NCBI GenBank assembly: GCA_963843085.1
Contig: CAWJJG010000011.1
Span: 62,001-126,000 of the forward strand
Direction: 5' to 3'
DNA: 64,000 nucleotides
Source of the DNA: DASUPK01 sp963843085
GTDB lineage: Bacteria > Actinomycetota > Thermoleophilia > Solirubrobacterales > 70-9
Each line of letters opens with the position of its first letter. Position 1 is the first letter of the stretch. Below the pieces are notes generated by a model. The model was given only the letters and a program-made list of their open reading frames with translations, was not told the origin of the DNA and did not search any database. Of the stretch, positions 1 to 8,578 are shown in pieces. Position numbers and translations under genes: made by a program.

Positions 1-837
1 CGGAGGGTCGCCGGGGTAGCCCTCCATCGCGACCTCCGGCACCAGCCCGACCAGCTCGGCCTCCACCAGGCGCGCCCCGCGCCGCCCCGCCAGGGTTGAG
101 ATCTGCTCGACGACCCTGGCCAGCGGCACGGCCTGCGGATCGTGGATGTTCATGGAGATCTGCGCCCCGCCGCCCTCGCGGGGCAGGCCGAGCGCGCGCA
201 CGCCCGGCAGCCCTCCGCCCGCCTCGCGCAGGTCCGCGGCCACCTCCCGGGCGATCTCGGGGTCGGCGGTGTCCAGCTCCACGTTGAAGGCGACCAGCGG
301 CTCCCGCGCGGTGACCAGGGTCGCGCCGGCGGACGGGTGGGGCTCGCTCGGGCCGAGGTCCGCCTCGAGGTCCCCGGAGCCCATCCGGCGCGCGAGCTCC
401 GTCGGCCCACCCTGGCGGAAGTAGGCCCTCTCACGCCGCTCCGGGGCGCTCGCGAGCTCGCCGTAGAAGAAGACGGGAATGCCGAGCTCGGCGATGCCCT
501 TCGCAACCTGCCGGGCGACCTCCACCGCGGCGTCGTGCAGCTCGGGGGCCTGCCAGACCACCGGCGCGACATCGAGACCGCCGACGTGCGGATGCAGTCC
601 CTGGTGCGAGCGCAGGTCGATCAGGTCGATCGCGTGGGCGGCGCCCGCCACCAGGGCCTCGGCGACCCTGTCCGGCGGCGCGGCCATCGTGAATACGCAG
701 CGGTTGTGCTGGGCGTCGTAGTGGCGGTTGACGATGCGGGCGTGTGCGCCGAGGGTGGCCTCCAGGGCGCCGATCACCCGCGGGTTCCGGCCCTCGGAGA
801 AGTTCGGCACGGCGACGAGCGGCAGAGCGCCGCTCAC
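1..837 (-). CDS. ftcD: Glutamate formimidoyltransferase, 3' end beyond window
   Basis: Read from a GTG at 837 the frame stays open to base 1 (279 codons), so the C-terminus lies outside the window. The N-terminus reads VAVPNFSEGRNP, the hallmark of the formiminotransferase N-subdomain, followed by a conserved block with DLRSHQGLHPHVGGLD and later IPVFFYGELA. The family transfers the formimino group from N-formimidoyl-glutamate to tetrahydrofolate in histidine breakdown, in the cytoplasm. The start overlaps the stop of the upstream aminopeptidase gene by GTGA, so the two are probably translated together. Whether a cyclodeaminase domain follows cannot be seen. Confidence 0.85.
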   Translation of the reverse strand, partial: MSGALPLVAVPNFSEGRNPRVIGALEATLGAHARIVNRHYDAQHNRCVFTMAAPPDRVAEALVAGAAHAIDLIDLRSHQGLHPHVGGLDVAPVVWQAPELHDAAVEVARQVAKGIAELGIPVFFYGELASAPERRERAYFRQGGPTELARRMGSGDLEADLGPSEPHPSAGATLVTAREPLVAFNVELDTADPEIAREVAADLREAGGGLPGVRALGLPREGGGAQISMNIHDPQAVPLARVVEQISTLAGRRGARLVEAELVGLVPEVAMEGYPGDPP

Positions 838-1781
838 GGGATCAGCAGCTCTCCATCGCGGACGACGGCCTCACCGTCCAACTCCAGGGTCGGCTTCATC
901 ACCACGCAGTCGAGATGGACCGGGACCTGGACGGTCCCCCCGATCCCGGCCGAGGCGCCGAAGGCGATGTGGATCGTCCCCAGGATCTTCTCGTCCTCCA
1001 GGATCTCTCCGGTCAGCTTCGCCTTCTCGTTGGTCCCGACGCCGAGCTCCGCGATTGTGGTGCCGTCCTCGCCGTGCTCGGTGAGCAGCTCCAGGAAGGC
1101 CATCCCCTGGCCGCCCCGCGCGGAGGTCAGATGGCCACCCTCGACCACCAGCTCGACCGGCTCGTCCACCAGGCCGATGCCGGCCATCGAGCCGTCGATC
1201 ACCAGGCTTCCGTCGCCCCCGGCGGGCGAGATGAAGCCCTCGCCGCAGGGCAGGTTCCCGAAGGCGCCGCGCCCGGTGAGCTCACCGGCGTCGGGGATCG
1301 CCTCCCGGCCCGAGAGCTCGAGGCGCAGATCGGTGCCGTTCGAGTCGGTGATGCGGGCCTCGGCAGCCCGGTCGAGCGCCTCCGCCACGGAGTGGCCCTT
1401 GCGCCGAAGGCCCTCCATGTCGGCGCTCATCACGCGCGCCAGCATGTCCTCGGTGACACCGGGCAGGGTCGCGCAGCGCGCGCCGTTCTCACTGGCCCGC
1501 TTGCGCGCGGCGGTGTGCGAGAGCGACTGGACCGTCGGCGCGAGCAGGACGTCGGCCGCGGCCATGGCCTCGGCGACCGTCGCCGGCGGCTCCGCGGCGT
1601 GGGACGCCCGCTCCGACATCACCGCCAGCACCCCCTCGGCCCCGACCTCGGCGGCCTCGTTGCGCAGCATCTCCCCCATGTTCTGGGTCGCCGGATTGCA
1701 GACGACGAGGACCTCCTCGCCCTCCTTCACGCCCAGGCAATCGCGGACCACCGCCCGCACGGCCGAATCCAGATCGCTCAT
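834..1781 (-). CDS. Aminopeptidase, M29 (thermophilic metalloprotease) type
   Basis: This 315-residue protein resembles the short actinobacterial members of the M29 aminopeptidase family, which remove N-terminal residues with a di-metal centre. The N-terminal half (about 1-150) has the family's nucleotide-binding-like fold signature KEGEEVLVVCNP. The C-terminal half carries the acidic and His-containing stretches expected for metal binding: residues around DGSMAGIG, VEGGHLTS and VPVHLDCVVMKPTLELDG near the end. Its stop overlaps the start of the formimidoyltransferase, suggesting a two-gene operon for amino-acid or peptide catabolism. The assignment rests on recognised sequence blocks; the exact metal ligands were not verified. 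Confidence 0.72.
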   Translation of the reverse strand: MSDLDSAVRAVVRDCLGVKEGEEVLVVCNPATQNMGEMLRNEAAEVGAEGVLAVMSERASHAAEPPATVAEAMAAADVLLAPTVQSLSHTAARKRASENGARCATLPGVTEDMLARVMSADMEGLRRKGHSVAEALDRAAEARITDSNGTDLRLELSGREAIPDAGELTGRGAFGNLPCGEGFISPAGGDGSLVIDGSMAGIGLVDEPVELVVEGGHLTSARGGQGMAFLELLTEHGEDGTTIAELGVGTNEKAKLTGEILEDEKILGTIHIAFGASAGIGGTVQVPVHLDCVVMKPTLELDGEAVVRDGELLIP

Positions 1782-1818
1782 GCGGTCAGCCTATTTACTG
1801 GCCGGGCTCCGGCGACGA

Positions 1819-2991
1819 CTAGAGGAGCGCGTTCGCCGGGCGCCGCTCGGCGCCCCGGGCGTCCGAGGCGGCCCGGGGAAGCACGAATCTGACGCGAGTT
1901 CCGTCTCCCCCCTCCTCGAGCCAGATCCGGCCGCCGTGCACCTCGATGATCGCCCGGCAGATGGAGAGCCCGAGGCCGGAGCCGCCGCTCGCCCGGGAGG
2001 CATCCCCGCGGTAGAACGGCTCGAACACCCGGTCACGGTCCCGCAGCGGGATCCCCGCCCCGGTGTCGGAGACCTCGATCTCGATCGCCTCTCCCGCCGA
2101 CTCGGCCGCGACGGTCACGCTGCCGTCAGCCGGGGTATGACGGATCGCGTTCTGGATCAGGTTGAAGAGCACCCTCTGGAGCTTCTCCGGATTCGCCTCC
2201 GGCGCGGCCAGGCCCCGCGGGACGCGGGCGCTCACCGCCACCCCCTTGGCGGCGGCCTGGGAGCGCATCGACTCGATCGTCTCGCCCACCAGCTCGTCCA
2301 GGCGGACGCGCTGCATCGACCACTGGATCTCCCCGGCCTCGAGCCGGGTGAGCTCGAAGAGGTCGTCGACCATGGTCGCCAGCGCGGAGACGTGAAGGCT
2401 GATCTCCTCGGCGTAGCCGCCCTTTCCGGCGGCGGAGTCGAGCACGCCGTCGTCGATTCCCTGCGCCAGGAGCTGAAGGGAGGTGAGTGGGGTCCGCAGA
2501 TCGTGTGAGATCGCGGCGATCAGGTCGCGGCGAGCGCGCTCGGATGCGGCCCGTCCCGCCTCGTGCTCGGCCAGGCGGGCGCGCATGGACTCTGCGGCGC
2601 GAGCGAGCTCCGCAATCTCGTCGCGTCCGCCGGTCTCGATCGGATCGCCGAGCGCGTCGCCCTCGCCGACCGCGAACAGCGCGTCCCGTACCGCCTCGAT
2701 GTCCGCCCTGATCCCGCGGCTGATCAGCCAGGACGAGTAGACCGCGAGAGCGCAGGCGACGCCGAGGAGCGTCGCCAGCAGGTAGGCGTCATGGGCGGAG
2801 ACGAACATCAACTCGGCCACCGCGCCGACCCCGGCCAGGGCCAGTCCCAAGATCAGGGCGACCCCGGCAGCAAACTGGTGAGAGAGGGAACCGAGCCATC
2901 GCCGGTGGCGAGCCAGCAGGTGCGAGAGCACCAGGACCGGGACGCCGCAGACGCCGAGGAAGACGGTGGCCGCGAGCAGGTGCGCGCTCAT
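1819..2991 (-). CDS. Sensor histidine kinase, HisKA/HATPase with HAMP-like linker
   Basis: 390 residues. Three membrane helices occupy roughly residues 4-25, 40-64 and 68-90, with little extracellular loop, so it may sense membrane or cytoplasmic cues. A HAMP-like linker follows (about 91-145), then the HisKA dimerisation helix with the phospho-acceptor His163 in AAISHDLRTPLTSL. The HATPase_c domain shows an N box (LIQNAIRH), a G1 box (DTGAGIP) and a G2 box (GGSGLGLS). It starts with ATG overlapping the response regulator's stop (ATGA), so regulator and kinase form an operon with the regulator first. The stimulus is unknown. Confidence 0.93.
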   Translation of the reverse strand: MSAHLLAATVFLGVCGVPVLVLSHLLARHRRWLGSLSHQFAAGVALILGLALAGVGAVAELMFVSAHDAYLLATLLGVACALAVYSSWLISRGIRADIEAVRDALFAVGEGDALGDPIETGGRDEIAELARAAESMRARLAEHEAGRAASERARRDLIAAISHDLRTPLTSLQLLAQGIDDGVLDSAAGKGGYAEEISLHVSALATMVDDLFELTRLEAGEIQWSMQRVRLDELVGETIESMRSQAAAKGVAVSARVPRGLAAPEANPEKLQRVLFNLIQNAIRHTPADGSVTVAAESAGEAIEIEVSDTGAGIPLRDRDRVFEPFYRGDASRASGGSGLGLSICRAIIEVHGGRIWLEEGGDGTRVRFVLPRAASDARGAERRPANALL

Positions 2992-3683
2992 GGCTGGAAC
3001 CGGTAACCGACTCCCCAGACCGTCTGCAGCCAGCGGGGATTCGACGCGTCGGCCTCCACCTTCGCCCGCAGGCGCCTGACGTGGACGGTGACCGTTGAGG
3101 TGTCGGTGTAGAAGGCGTAATCCCAGACGGTGTCCATCAGCTGGTCCCGCGAGAAGGCCTGTCCGGGGTGGCGCACGAGGAAGAGCAGGAGGTCGAACTC
3201 GCGCACCGTAAGCTGGACGGGCTCCCCTCTCACGGTGACCGTGCGGCCGGCCGGATCGATCTCCAGGTCGTCGAAGGCGATCGCGGGCTCGCGCTCCGGC
3301 TCTGGGTCGCCCCGGCGCAGCACGGCATCGACTCGCGCGACGAGCTCTGCTGGTGAGAACGGCTTGACCACGTAGTCGTCGGCCCCCTTCTGCAGGCCGG
3401 CGACCCGGTCGCTCGATTCCCCCTTCGCGGTCAGCATGATCACCCGGGTCGGCCGCCGCCTGTGGAGCTCGTGCAGGACCTCGAAGCCGTCGAGACCCGG
3501 GAGCATCAGGTCGAGGACGACCAGGTCCGGTTCAGCGTCCGCCGCCAGCCTGAGGGCCTCGAGGCCATCGGCCGCGACGCGGGTCGAGTATCCGGCCCGC
3601 TCCAAGTAGCGGGAGACGACGTCCGTGATGACCGGTTCGTCGTCGACGACGAGGACGGAGCCGCGTGTCCCCATAGCGGTCAC
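2988..3683 (-). CDS. OmpR-family response regulator
   Basis: 231 residues. The receiver domain (about 8-120) has the acidic pocket (VVDDEP), the phospho-acceptor Asp58 in VVLDLMLPGLDG, the conserved Thr (MLTAKG) and Lys (YVVKPF). The C-terminal winged helix (about 135-231) ends with the typical OmpR pattern of VTVHVRRLRAK and WLQTVWGVGYRF. It is the first gene of the pair with the histidine kinase at 1819-2991 and would bind DNA when phosphorylated. An alternative start at the internal ATG (MGTRGSV, residue 4) is possible. Its targets cannot be deduced; no repeated operator was seen upstream. Confidence 0.95.
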   Translation of the reverse strand: MTAMGTRGSVLVVDDEPVITDVVSRYLERAGYSTRVAADGLEALRLAADAEPDLVVLDLMLPGLDGFEVLHELHRRRPTRVIMLTAKGESSDRVAGLQKGADDYVVKPFSPAELVARVDAVLRRGDPEPEREPAIAFDDLEIDPAGRTVTVRGEPVQLTVREFDLLLFLVRHPGQAFSRDQLMDTVWDYAFYTDTSTVTVHVRRLRAKVEADASNPRWLQTVWGVGYRFQP

Positions 3684-3748
3684 TCTTCGTCGGTCCGGGC
3701 TGGCTGGGCTGCGTTACACGTGGTCATGGCTTCCAAATGCCGGGGGCT

Positions 3749-3780
3749 GGGCGGCTCGGCCGGGAGTGGCCGAGCCGCCC
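3749..3780 (-). terminator. Strong intrinsic hairpin after the beta-propeller gene
   Basis: A perfect 13-bp inverted repeat (3749-3761 and 3768-3780, arms GGGCGGCTCGGCC) with a 6-nt loop lies 13 bases past the stop of the gene at 3794-4891. It also separates that gene from the start region of the response regulator. No clear U tract follows, as is common in GC-rich actinobacteria. Confidence 0.7.
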
Positions 3781-3793
3781 GTACCCGTGGGAC

Positions 3794-4891
3794 TTACCGT
3801 GCGGCGAGCCCCACTGCGCTCGCCGGCACTCCGCCGACCTGGTCGACGGGCGAGAGCCTGCCGTTGCCGGCGACCCTGAATGCGCCGACCGAGCCGGTGC
3901 CCGGCAGCAGGGCGAACAGCGCCCGGCTCCCGGCCGACTGGGCCAGGTCCGTCGGGGTGCTGCCGGCGCCGGTCGCAGCCGCGACCTGGGCCAGTAGGCC
4001 CAGCGATCCGTCATGACCGATCGAGTAGCTCGAGATCGAGCCGTCCCCGGTGTTGGTCGTGAAGGCGAATCGCCCGTTCTTGGTCACAGCGACCCAGCAG
4101 GCGGCCGCCTGGTTGTCTGGGATCGACGCGCTGATCGTGCCGAGCGCGCCGTCCGAGCCGACCGTGTACGAGGACAGGGTGCTCGCGCCGGGCGCGCCAC
4201 CGAAGGCCTCGGACACGATCAGGTGCCCGCGCCTGTCGAACTCGAACCCGAAGGGCGTCTGCCCCTCGGACGGGTGCGACACCGCCGGTCCGGGCAGGCC
4301 GTTCGAGCCCACGGTGAACGTGTCGATCGTGTTGGTCGCCTTGTCGGTGACCACCAGCACGCCACCGCTCGGCGAGAACTCGACCTGGGCCGGTCCCGAT
4401 CCCGCGATGGGCGTCGTCGATCCAGCCAGCGGGTTCAGGGTGCCGTCGTGAGCGACCCGGAAACCGCTGATCGTCCCGCTGCCCGCGTTCAGCGCGTAGA
4501 GCAGCCCGCGTCGAGTCGTCAGGCTGATCGGCTGATCGCCGCCCGATGAGGCCGTGCCCCTGAGGCGCAGCCCGTGCGGCGTCACGGCGAACGCCGAGAT
4601 GCTGTCGCTGCCGGCGTTGACCGCGTAGAGGAACTTGCCGCCGTGCGTCAGCGCAAGCGCCCCCTGGCTGCCGAGGCCTGCCCCGGTCCCGACGCCGCCG
4701 GTGGCAAACGATCCATCCGGCCGCAGCGAGCCGTTGCCGGCTCGGTCGAAGGCGAGCACCTTGTTCTGCGAGGCGCTGTTGCTCTCGGTGTAGACGGCGT
4801 GCCTGCCCGCGGCCGAGGCCGGTCCCGCCGCCGCGGCGAGGGCGGCAAGGGCCAGCGCGCCGCCGAGCACCGCGCGTTTCGTCGTACTCAT
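3794..4891 (-). CDS. Secreted beta-propeller, lactonase (YkgB/YncE-like) fold
   Basis: 365 residues from an ATG at 4891; a GGAGG motif sits just upstream of this ATG, whereas the longer open frame to 5035 has no support. The N-terminus is a Sec signal peptide (basic MSTTKRAV, hydrophobic core, GPASAAG cleavage region). The rest is a run of blade-like repeats of about 45 residues, each with a Tyr/Ala-Val-Asn or Thr-Asn motif followed by I-F-V elements (for example FLYAVNAGSDSISAFAV). This is the pattern of the 7-bladed lactonase/YncE propellers. The protein is probably secreted or periplasmic. Substrate is unknown; enzymatic lactonase activity should not be assumed. A strong hairpin terminates it. 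Confidence 0.8.
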   Translation of the reverse strand: MSTTKRAVLGGALALAALAAAAGPASAAGRHAVYTESNSASQNKVLAFDRAGNGSLRPDGSFATGGVGTGAGLGSQGALALTHGGKFLYAVNAGSDSISAFAVTPHGLRLRGTASSGGDQPISLTTRRGLLYALNAGSGTISGFRVAHDGTLNPLAGSTTPIAGSGPAQVEFSPSGGVLVVTDKATNTIDTFTVGSNGLPGPAVSHPSEGQTPFGFEFDRRGHLIVSEAFGGAPGASTLSSYTVGSDGALGTISASIPDNQAAACWVAVTKNGRFAFTTNTGDGSISSYSIGHDGSLGLLAQVAAATGAGSTPTDLAQSAGSRALFALLPGTGSVGAFRVAGNGRLSPVDQVGGVPASAVGLAAR

Positions 4892-5004
4892 AGAACCTCC
4901 ATTCCTGGGTTGGCCAAGCAACGCCAACCTAGGAAGAGAAGGCTTCGAAACCCTTACGAGACACCTACAGGAATCGAAACACGGGTACTGGCAGAATCGG
5001 ACCC

Positions 5005-5230
5005 CTGGCCAGGACCGTCTACCTCTGCGCCGCAACCCTCGACGGCTACATCGCCACCGATGACAACGGCATCGATTGGCTGACAGGCTTCTGGCTGACG
5101 ATCGTCCCGATCGTCCTCGGATCCGGAAAACCCCCTCTTCTCCGGTCCGATCAGCCGGTCCATGCGCCTGCTCGGCAATCGCACCTTCGACAACGGAATG
5201 TTCGAGCTGGGCTACGCCTTGGCCAAGTAG
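5005..5230 (+). pseudogene. RibD_C / dihydrofolate-reductase-like remnant
   Basis: Reading from 5005 gives RTVYLCAATLDGYIAT and NGIDWLTGF, the N-terminus of the bacterial DHFR-like RibD_C family. This is joined directly to WLTIVPIVLGSGKP, which belongs near that family's C-terminus, so the middle (roughly 100 residues) is deleted. One base later the correct frame shifts, and the other frame continues as PLFSGPISRSMRLLG and FDNGMFELGYALAK before TAG at 5230. Deletion plus frameshift mean the gene is dead. It lies 24 bp from the intact tRNA-Met, so it may be collateral damage from insertions at that tRNA; that link is inference. Confidence 0.75.
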
Positions 5231-5254
5231 CCCGCCGCTACGATTTGCCGCCCC

Positions 5255-5328
5255 GCCGGAGTAGCTCAGTCGGTTAGAGCAGCGGAATCATAATCCGCGT
5301 GTCGGGGGTTCGAGTCCCTCCTCCGGCA
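5255..5328 (+). tRNA. tRNA-Met (CAT anticodon)
   Basis: A complete cloverleaf: acceptor GCCGGAG (5255-5261) pairs with CTCCGGC (5321-5327), discriminator A5328. The D arm has GCTC and GAGC, the anticodon stem GCGGA/TCCGC encloses the 7-nt loop ATCATAA with anticodon CAT, and the T arm contains GGGGG-TTCGAGT-CCCTC. No CCA is encoded. The sequence resembles actinobacterial elongator tRNA-Met; a tRNA-Ile read through lysidine cannot be excluded. Its 3' half is the template for the repeated att fragments downstream, and this is the only complete copy in the window. Confidence 0.93.
5287..5328 (+). repeat. Att core copy 1: 3' half of the intact tRNA-Met
   Basis: These 42 bases, from the first base of the anticodon loop to the discriminator, are repeated exactly at 9897-9938, 11465-11506 and 16945-16986, and in decayed form at 24997 and 27201. 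Identity begins at the 7-nt anticodon loop, flanked by the stem's inverted repeat. This is the layout of tyrosine-recombinase integration into a tRNA, where crossover in the loop restores the tRNA 3' half. Confidence 0.85.
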
Positions 5329-5553
5329 TGAAGTGACTGCAAATTGGCACCTTTCCGGCGCCGGCGCCACGCGGATTCTGGTTCCGCACCAGAATCCGCG
5401 TGTTGAGACCGGCGAAAGCCGTGCGTGGCAAGTCGCCCGCGAACACGCGGATTCTTGACGCGCCGACGCACGGTCACGGTCAACCGGTAGCTGCACGGAC
5501 AACTCGTTGATCGCGGACGGGTACCCCGGCGCTGCTGCGATCACGCGAAGGGG
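5329..5553 (+). repeat. Left-end block copy 1 with CACGCGGATTCT hairpin
   Basis: No gene here. A perfect 14-bp inverted repeat (5368-5381 and 5389-5402, arms CACGCGGATTCTGG) with a 7-nt spacer is followed by a third, direct copy of CACGCGGATTCT at 5444-5455 and then by GACGC(G/A)CCGACGCACG. The block closes with GGCGCTGCTG and an ACGCGAA motif. The same ordered motifs follow the att cores at 9897 and 11465 and recur at 23106. The motif matches the reverse complement of the tRNA's AATCCGCGTG, so these could be extra recombinase-binding sites. Confidence 0.7.
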
Positions 5554-5561
5554 GCGTCAGC

Positions 5562-7877
5562 TCAGCCGATCAGCCGTGCTCTCACCGCGGCGGCGATGTC
5601 GATGCCGAGGGCGCGCCTCGTGGCCTGGGCGGCCGCCAGCAGCGCGAGGGCCAGCGCCGGGACGATCACGACGACATAGTTGGGCGCCTGCGGGTGCAGG
5701 CCGATGGCGAACCAGGCCTGCGCGATCCGATCTGAGAGCGGCGAGGCGATCAGCAGCCCGAGAGGAACCGCCAGCACGGCGGCGGCGGCCGTCTGGGCAA
5801 GGGCCTCCTCCGCGAAGATCGATGTCAGCTGGCGCCGCCCGTATCCCATCGCCAGCAGGGTGGCGAACTCCCCGCGTCGATCGAGGTAGGAGAGGGCGAG
5901 GGTCGAGACGAGGAACAGGGCGCCGACCCCGAGGCTGATCGCTTCAAGCACCGCGATCAATCCGGTCAGCTCCTTGATCAGGTCCTGGCCGCCCCTCTTC
6001 GCCGTGGCCTTGGAGATCACCCGGGCGACTGCCGGCTGCTCGTGCAGACGATTCGCCGCCTGCTCGGACCCCTCGACCAGCACCGTGGTCGCCTCTCCCG
6101 GGATGCCCAACAGCGACGACGCCTGGCGCCGCGGCAGGTAGACCTCCTGGCCGGCGAGCGTGCGGGTGAGCCCGGCGACCTGCACGCTTTCCGCCCCCGC
6201 CGTTGTGCGAAGCACCAGCCGGTCGCCGACCGCAGCGTGGGCTCGTCGCGCCGTCTGCTCGGCGAGCACGGCGCGGCCGGGAGTCGGCATACCTCCGCTC
6301 CGGAGGTCGAGGGTCAGGAGCGGAGAGGGTTGCGGAAGGCCGACGAGCTGGACCGGCACCTGGCCCGAAGGCCCGCCCAGCTCGGCGGGCCCCTTGACCA
6401 GAGCCTCCGATCGCCGGGCACCGGAGCGCAGTCCCAGCGTGGCCGCGCTCGCCGCAGGTTGGGGGGAGACCAGGTCGGCCGAATCGGTCCAGGCCTGCTG
6501 GTCGAACTCCCGCCCCACTGCATTGTTGGTCGAGGAGATGATGATGTTGAGCGAGGCGGCCAGCCCGATCGCCGCTCCGATGCTGAGCACGGTCGCGGCG
6601 CTCAGCAGGGGACGTCGCAGCATGGCGCGGATCGCGTAGACGACCGGCAGCGGAGCGGCTGCGGTCGTCCTCTGCAGCCAAGCCGGGATCGCGAAGGACC
6701 CGACCGCCTCCCCGCGCATCGCCTGAACGGGCTCGAGGCGGGCCAGGCGATAGGCGGGCACCAGGGCGGCAAGCAGGGTCGACGAGATCGCCAAGGCCGC
6801 GGCCAGGACCAGTGGGCCCAGACTGAGCGAGTGCGATGTGAATGGGAATCCGACGGTGCTTGAGTACTCGGCAGCGACCAGGCGGCCGACACCGACGGTA
6901 ACCAGCACCGCCAGCCCGGCGCCCGCAAGGGCCACGATCGAGGCCGGAAGGAGGACCGTCGCCACAACCACGCGCGGGCGGTAGCCGAGGGCGAGCATCG
7001 CACCGAGCTCGCGCCGCTGCGAATTCACCAGGCGGCGCAGGCTGAGGGCGATCAGGAGCAGACCCACGAGCGCGAACACCGCTCCCATCACGGGCGCGAA
7101 GATTGAGAAGCTGTTGATGTCGGCGTTCGTGAAGCGGAGGCTGAACTGCTCGGAGCGTGGGATGATCTGCGAGGCGGGCAGGGCGCGGATGACGCGCTGA
7201 GCATTCGGGCCCCTGCCACCTCCCGGCAAGTCGACCGCAAGGTCGTTGACCCTGTCGCCGGCTCCCGCCAGCCCCTGCAGCTCCGAGAGCCGCATGAACA
7301 CGACCGCGAGCGATCCCTTCTGAGGCAGCAGGTATTCCGGGTCCGCCGTGGCGAGCAGGTACTCCGGACTGCGAACGAGGCCGCGGACTCGCGCGTCGAT
7401 CGTCCGGCCGAAGGCGCGAAGCGCCAGCCGGTCCCCCGGCGCGATGCCGTATCGGCTGGCGAAGTCCGCCTCGAGCACCGCCTGCCCGGAACCGGCCCCG
7501 CTGAGACCGAATCCATCCACTACGGCAAGCCGGTTGAGCGGAGTATTGGGCCTCATCCCGATCAGCTCCGCCGTCCGGCTTCCCTGGGAGCCGAGCAGCG
7601 TCTGCCCCGGAAGGATCAGGCGGGTGGAGGTTGTGGTGGCCCCGGCGGCTCTGGCACGCCCGAGGAGCGGCTCCGGGACGAGCGGGCGCAGCAGCCGTAC
7701 GTCGAGGTCCGCGAGCGAGTACCGCGCGTAGAAGTCGTTGCGCGTCTGCTTGACGTTATCGAGCGCCAGCGAGATGCCGGCCGCGGTGCCGGCGCCGACG
7801 CCGACCACCAGGATCATCAGGATGGCGCGGGCTCCCATCGCCCGCAGATCGCGGAGACCCTTCCGCAGGAGCATCAT
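5562..7877 (-). CDS. FtsX/MacB-family ABC transporter permease
   Basis: 771 residues from the ATG at 7877, which overlaps the stop of the ATPase gene (ATGA); the longer open frame running upstream is an artefact of a shadow frame. It begins with a short basic segment and a membrane helix (ARAILMILVVGVGAGTAAG), followed by a large extracytoplasmic MacB_PCD-like domain. A block of three helices follows (around FAPVMGAVFALVGLLLIALSLRRLV), then a second copy of this arrangement ending near the C-terminus, which is the FtsX-FtsX topology of about eight to ten helices. With the ATPase it forms a MacB/LolCDE-type exporter, likely moving lipids, peptides or hydrophobic drugs outward. It is the first cargo operon of the att array. 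Confidence 0.9.
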   Translation of the reverse strand: MMLLRKGLRDLRAMGARAILMILVVGVGAGTAAGISLALDNVKQTRNDFYARYSLADLDVRLLRPLVPEPLLGRARAAGATTTSTRLILPGQTLLGSQGSRTAELIGMRPNTPLNRLAVVDGFGLSGAGSGQAVLEADFASRYGIAPGDRLALRAFGRTIDARVRGLVRSPEYLLATADPEYLLPQKGSLAVVFMRLSELQGLAGAGDRVNDLAVDLPGGGRGPNAQRVIRALPASQIIPRSEQFSLRFTNADINSFSIFAPVMGAVFALVGLLLIALSLRRLVNSQRRELGAMLALGYRPRVVVATVLLPASIVALAGAGLAVLVTVGVGRLVAAEYSSTVGFPFTSHSLSLGPLVLAAALAISSTLLAALVPAYRLARLEPVQAMRGEAVGSFAIPAWLQRTTAAAPLPVVYAIRAMLRRPLLSAATVLSIGAAIGLAASLNIIISSTNNAVGREFDQQAWTDSADLVSPQPAASAATLGLRSGARRSEALVKGPAELGGPSGQVPVQLVGLPQPSPLLTLDLRSGGMPTPGRAVLAEQTARRAHAAVGDRLVLRTTAGAESVQVAGLTRTLAGQEVYLPRRQASSLLGIPGEATTVLVEGSEQAANRLHEQPAVARVISKATAKRGGQDLIKELTGLIAVLEAISLGVGALFLVSTLALSYLDRRGEFATLLAMGYGRRQLTSIFAEEALAQTAAAAVLAVPLGLLIASPLSDRIAQAWFAIGLHPQAPNYVVVIVPALALALLAAAQATRRALGIDIAAAVRARLIG

Positions 7878-8578
7878 GCCCGGCGATCGCGGGGTCGCCC
7901 ATCGTCCTCGACGAGGCCGTGCGAGAGGCGGACGATCCGCCTGCCGGCCCGCGCCATCGCCGGGTTGTGGCTGACCGCGATGAAGGTGACGCCGGTCTCC
8001 TCGTTCAAGTCGCGCATGAGCGCCACGATGCGCGCCCCGGTCTTCTCGTCGAGGTTGCCGGTGGGCTCGTCGGCAAGCACCAGCCGCGGTCGCTTGGCGA
8101 GAGCGCGAGCGATCGCCACGCGCTGTTGCTCGCCGCCCGAGAGCTGGGAGGGAAAGCGCTCGCTTCGCTCGGCCAGCCCGACGCGATCGAGCAGGTCCTC
8201 CGCCCGCTCCCGCGCCTCCTCGCGATCCACCCCGGCGACTCGCACGCCGGCCTCGACGTTCTCCAGGGAGGTCAGGGTCGGGAGCAGGTTGTAGAACTGG
8301 AAGATGAACCCCACCGCGTCGGCTCGGTAGGCGGTGAGCTCGGCGCGGCTCGCGCCCGTGAGCTCGACGCCGCAGGTCTCGATCCGCCCGGCGTCGATCG
8401 TGTCGAGCCCGCCGATCAGGTTGAGCAGGGTGGTCTTGCCGCAGCCTGACGGGCCGAGCACGACCGCGAACTCGCCCTCGTCCACCGCCAGCGAGAGCCC
8501 CGCGAGCACCTGCTGCTTCGCCTCCCCGCCGCCGTAGGACTTGCGGACGGCCTCCAGCGAGACCAGCGGCCCGCTCAT
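7874..8578 (-). CDS. ABC transporter ATP-binding protein, MacB/LolD type
   Basis: 234 residues with all nucleotide-binding motifs: Walker A GPSGCGKTT, Q loop at IFQFYNLLPTLT, signature LSGGEQQRVAIARAL, Walker B LVLADEPTGNLD and H loop AVSHN. The FQFYNLLPTLT and DEPTGNLD wording is typical of the LolD/MacB clade that pairs with FtsX-type permeases. It starts in ATGA overlap with the TetR regulator gene and ends in ATGA overlap with the permease, so all three genes are one tightly coupled operon transcribed leftward from the operator at 9205-9230. Confidence 0.95.
   Translation of the reverse strand: MSGPLVSLEAVRKSYGGGEAKQQVLAGLSLAVDEGEFAVVLGPSGCGKTTLLNLIGGLDTIDAGRIETCGVELTGASRAELTAYRADAVGFIFQFYNLLPTLTSLENVEAGVRVAGVDREEARERAEDLLDRVGLAERSERFPSQLSGGEQQRVAIARALAKRPRLVLADEPTGNLDEKTGARIVALMRDLNEETGVTFIAVSHNPAMARAGRRIVRLSHGLVEDDGRPRDRRA

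Noticed and set aside
142..2508. Plus-strand open frame of 788 codons
   Set aside because: It lies antisense to the formimidoyltransferase, aminopeptidase and histidine kinase genes, which have clear motifs. High GC produces long antisense frames.
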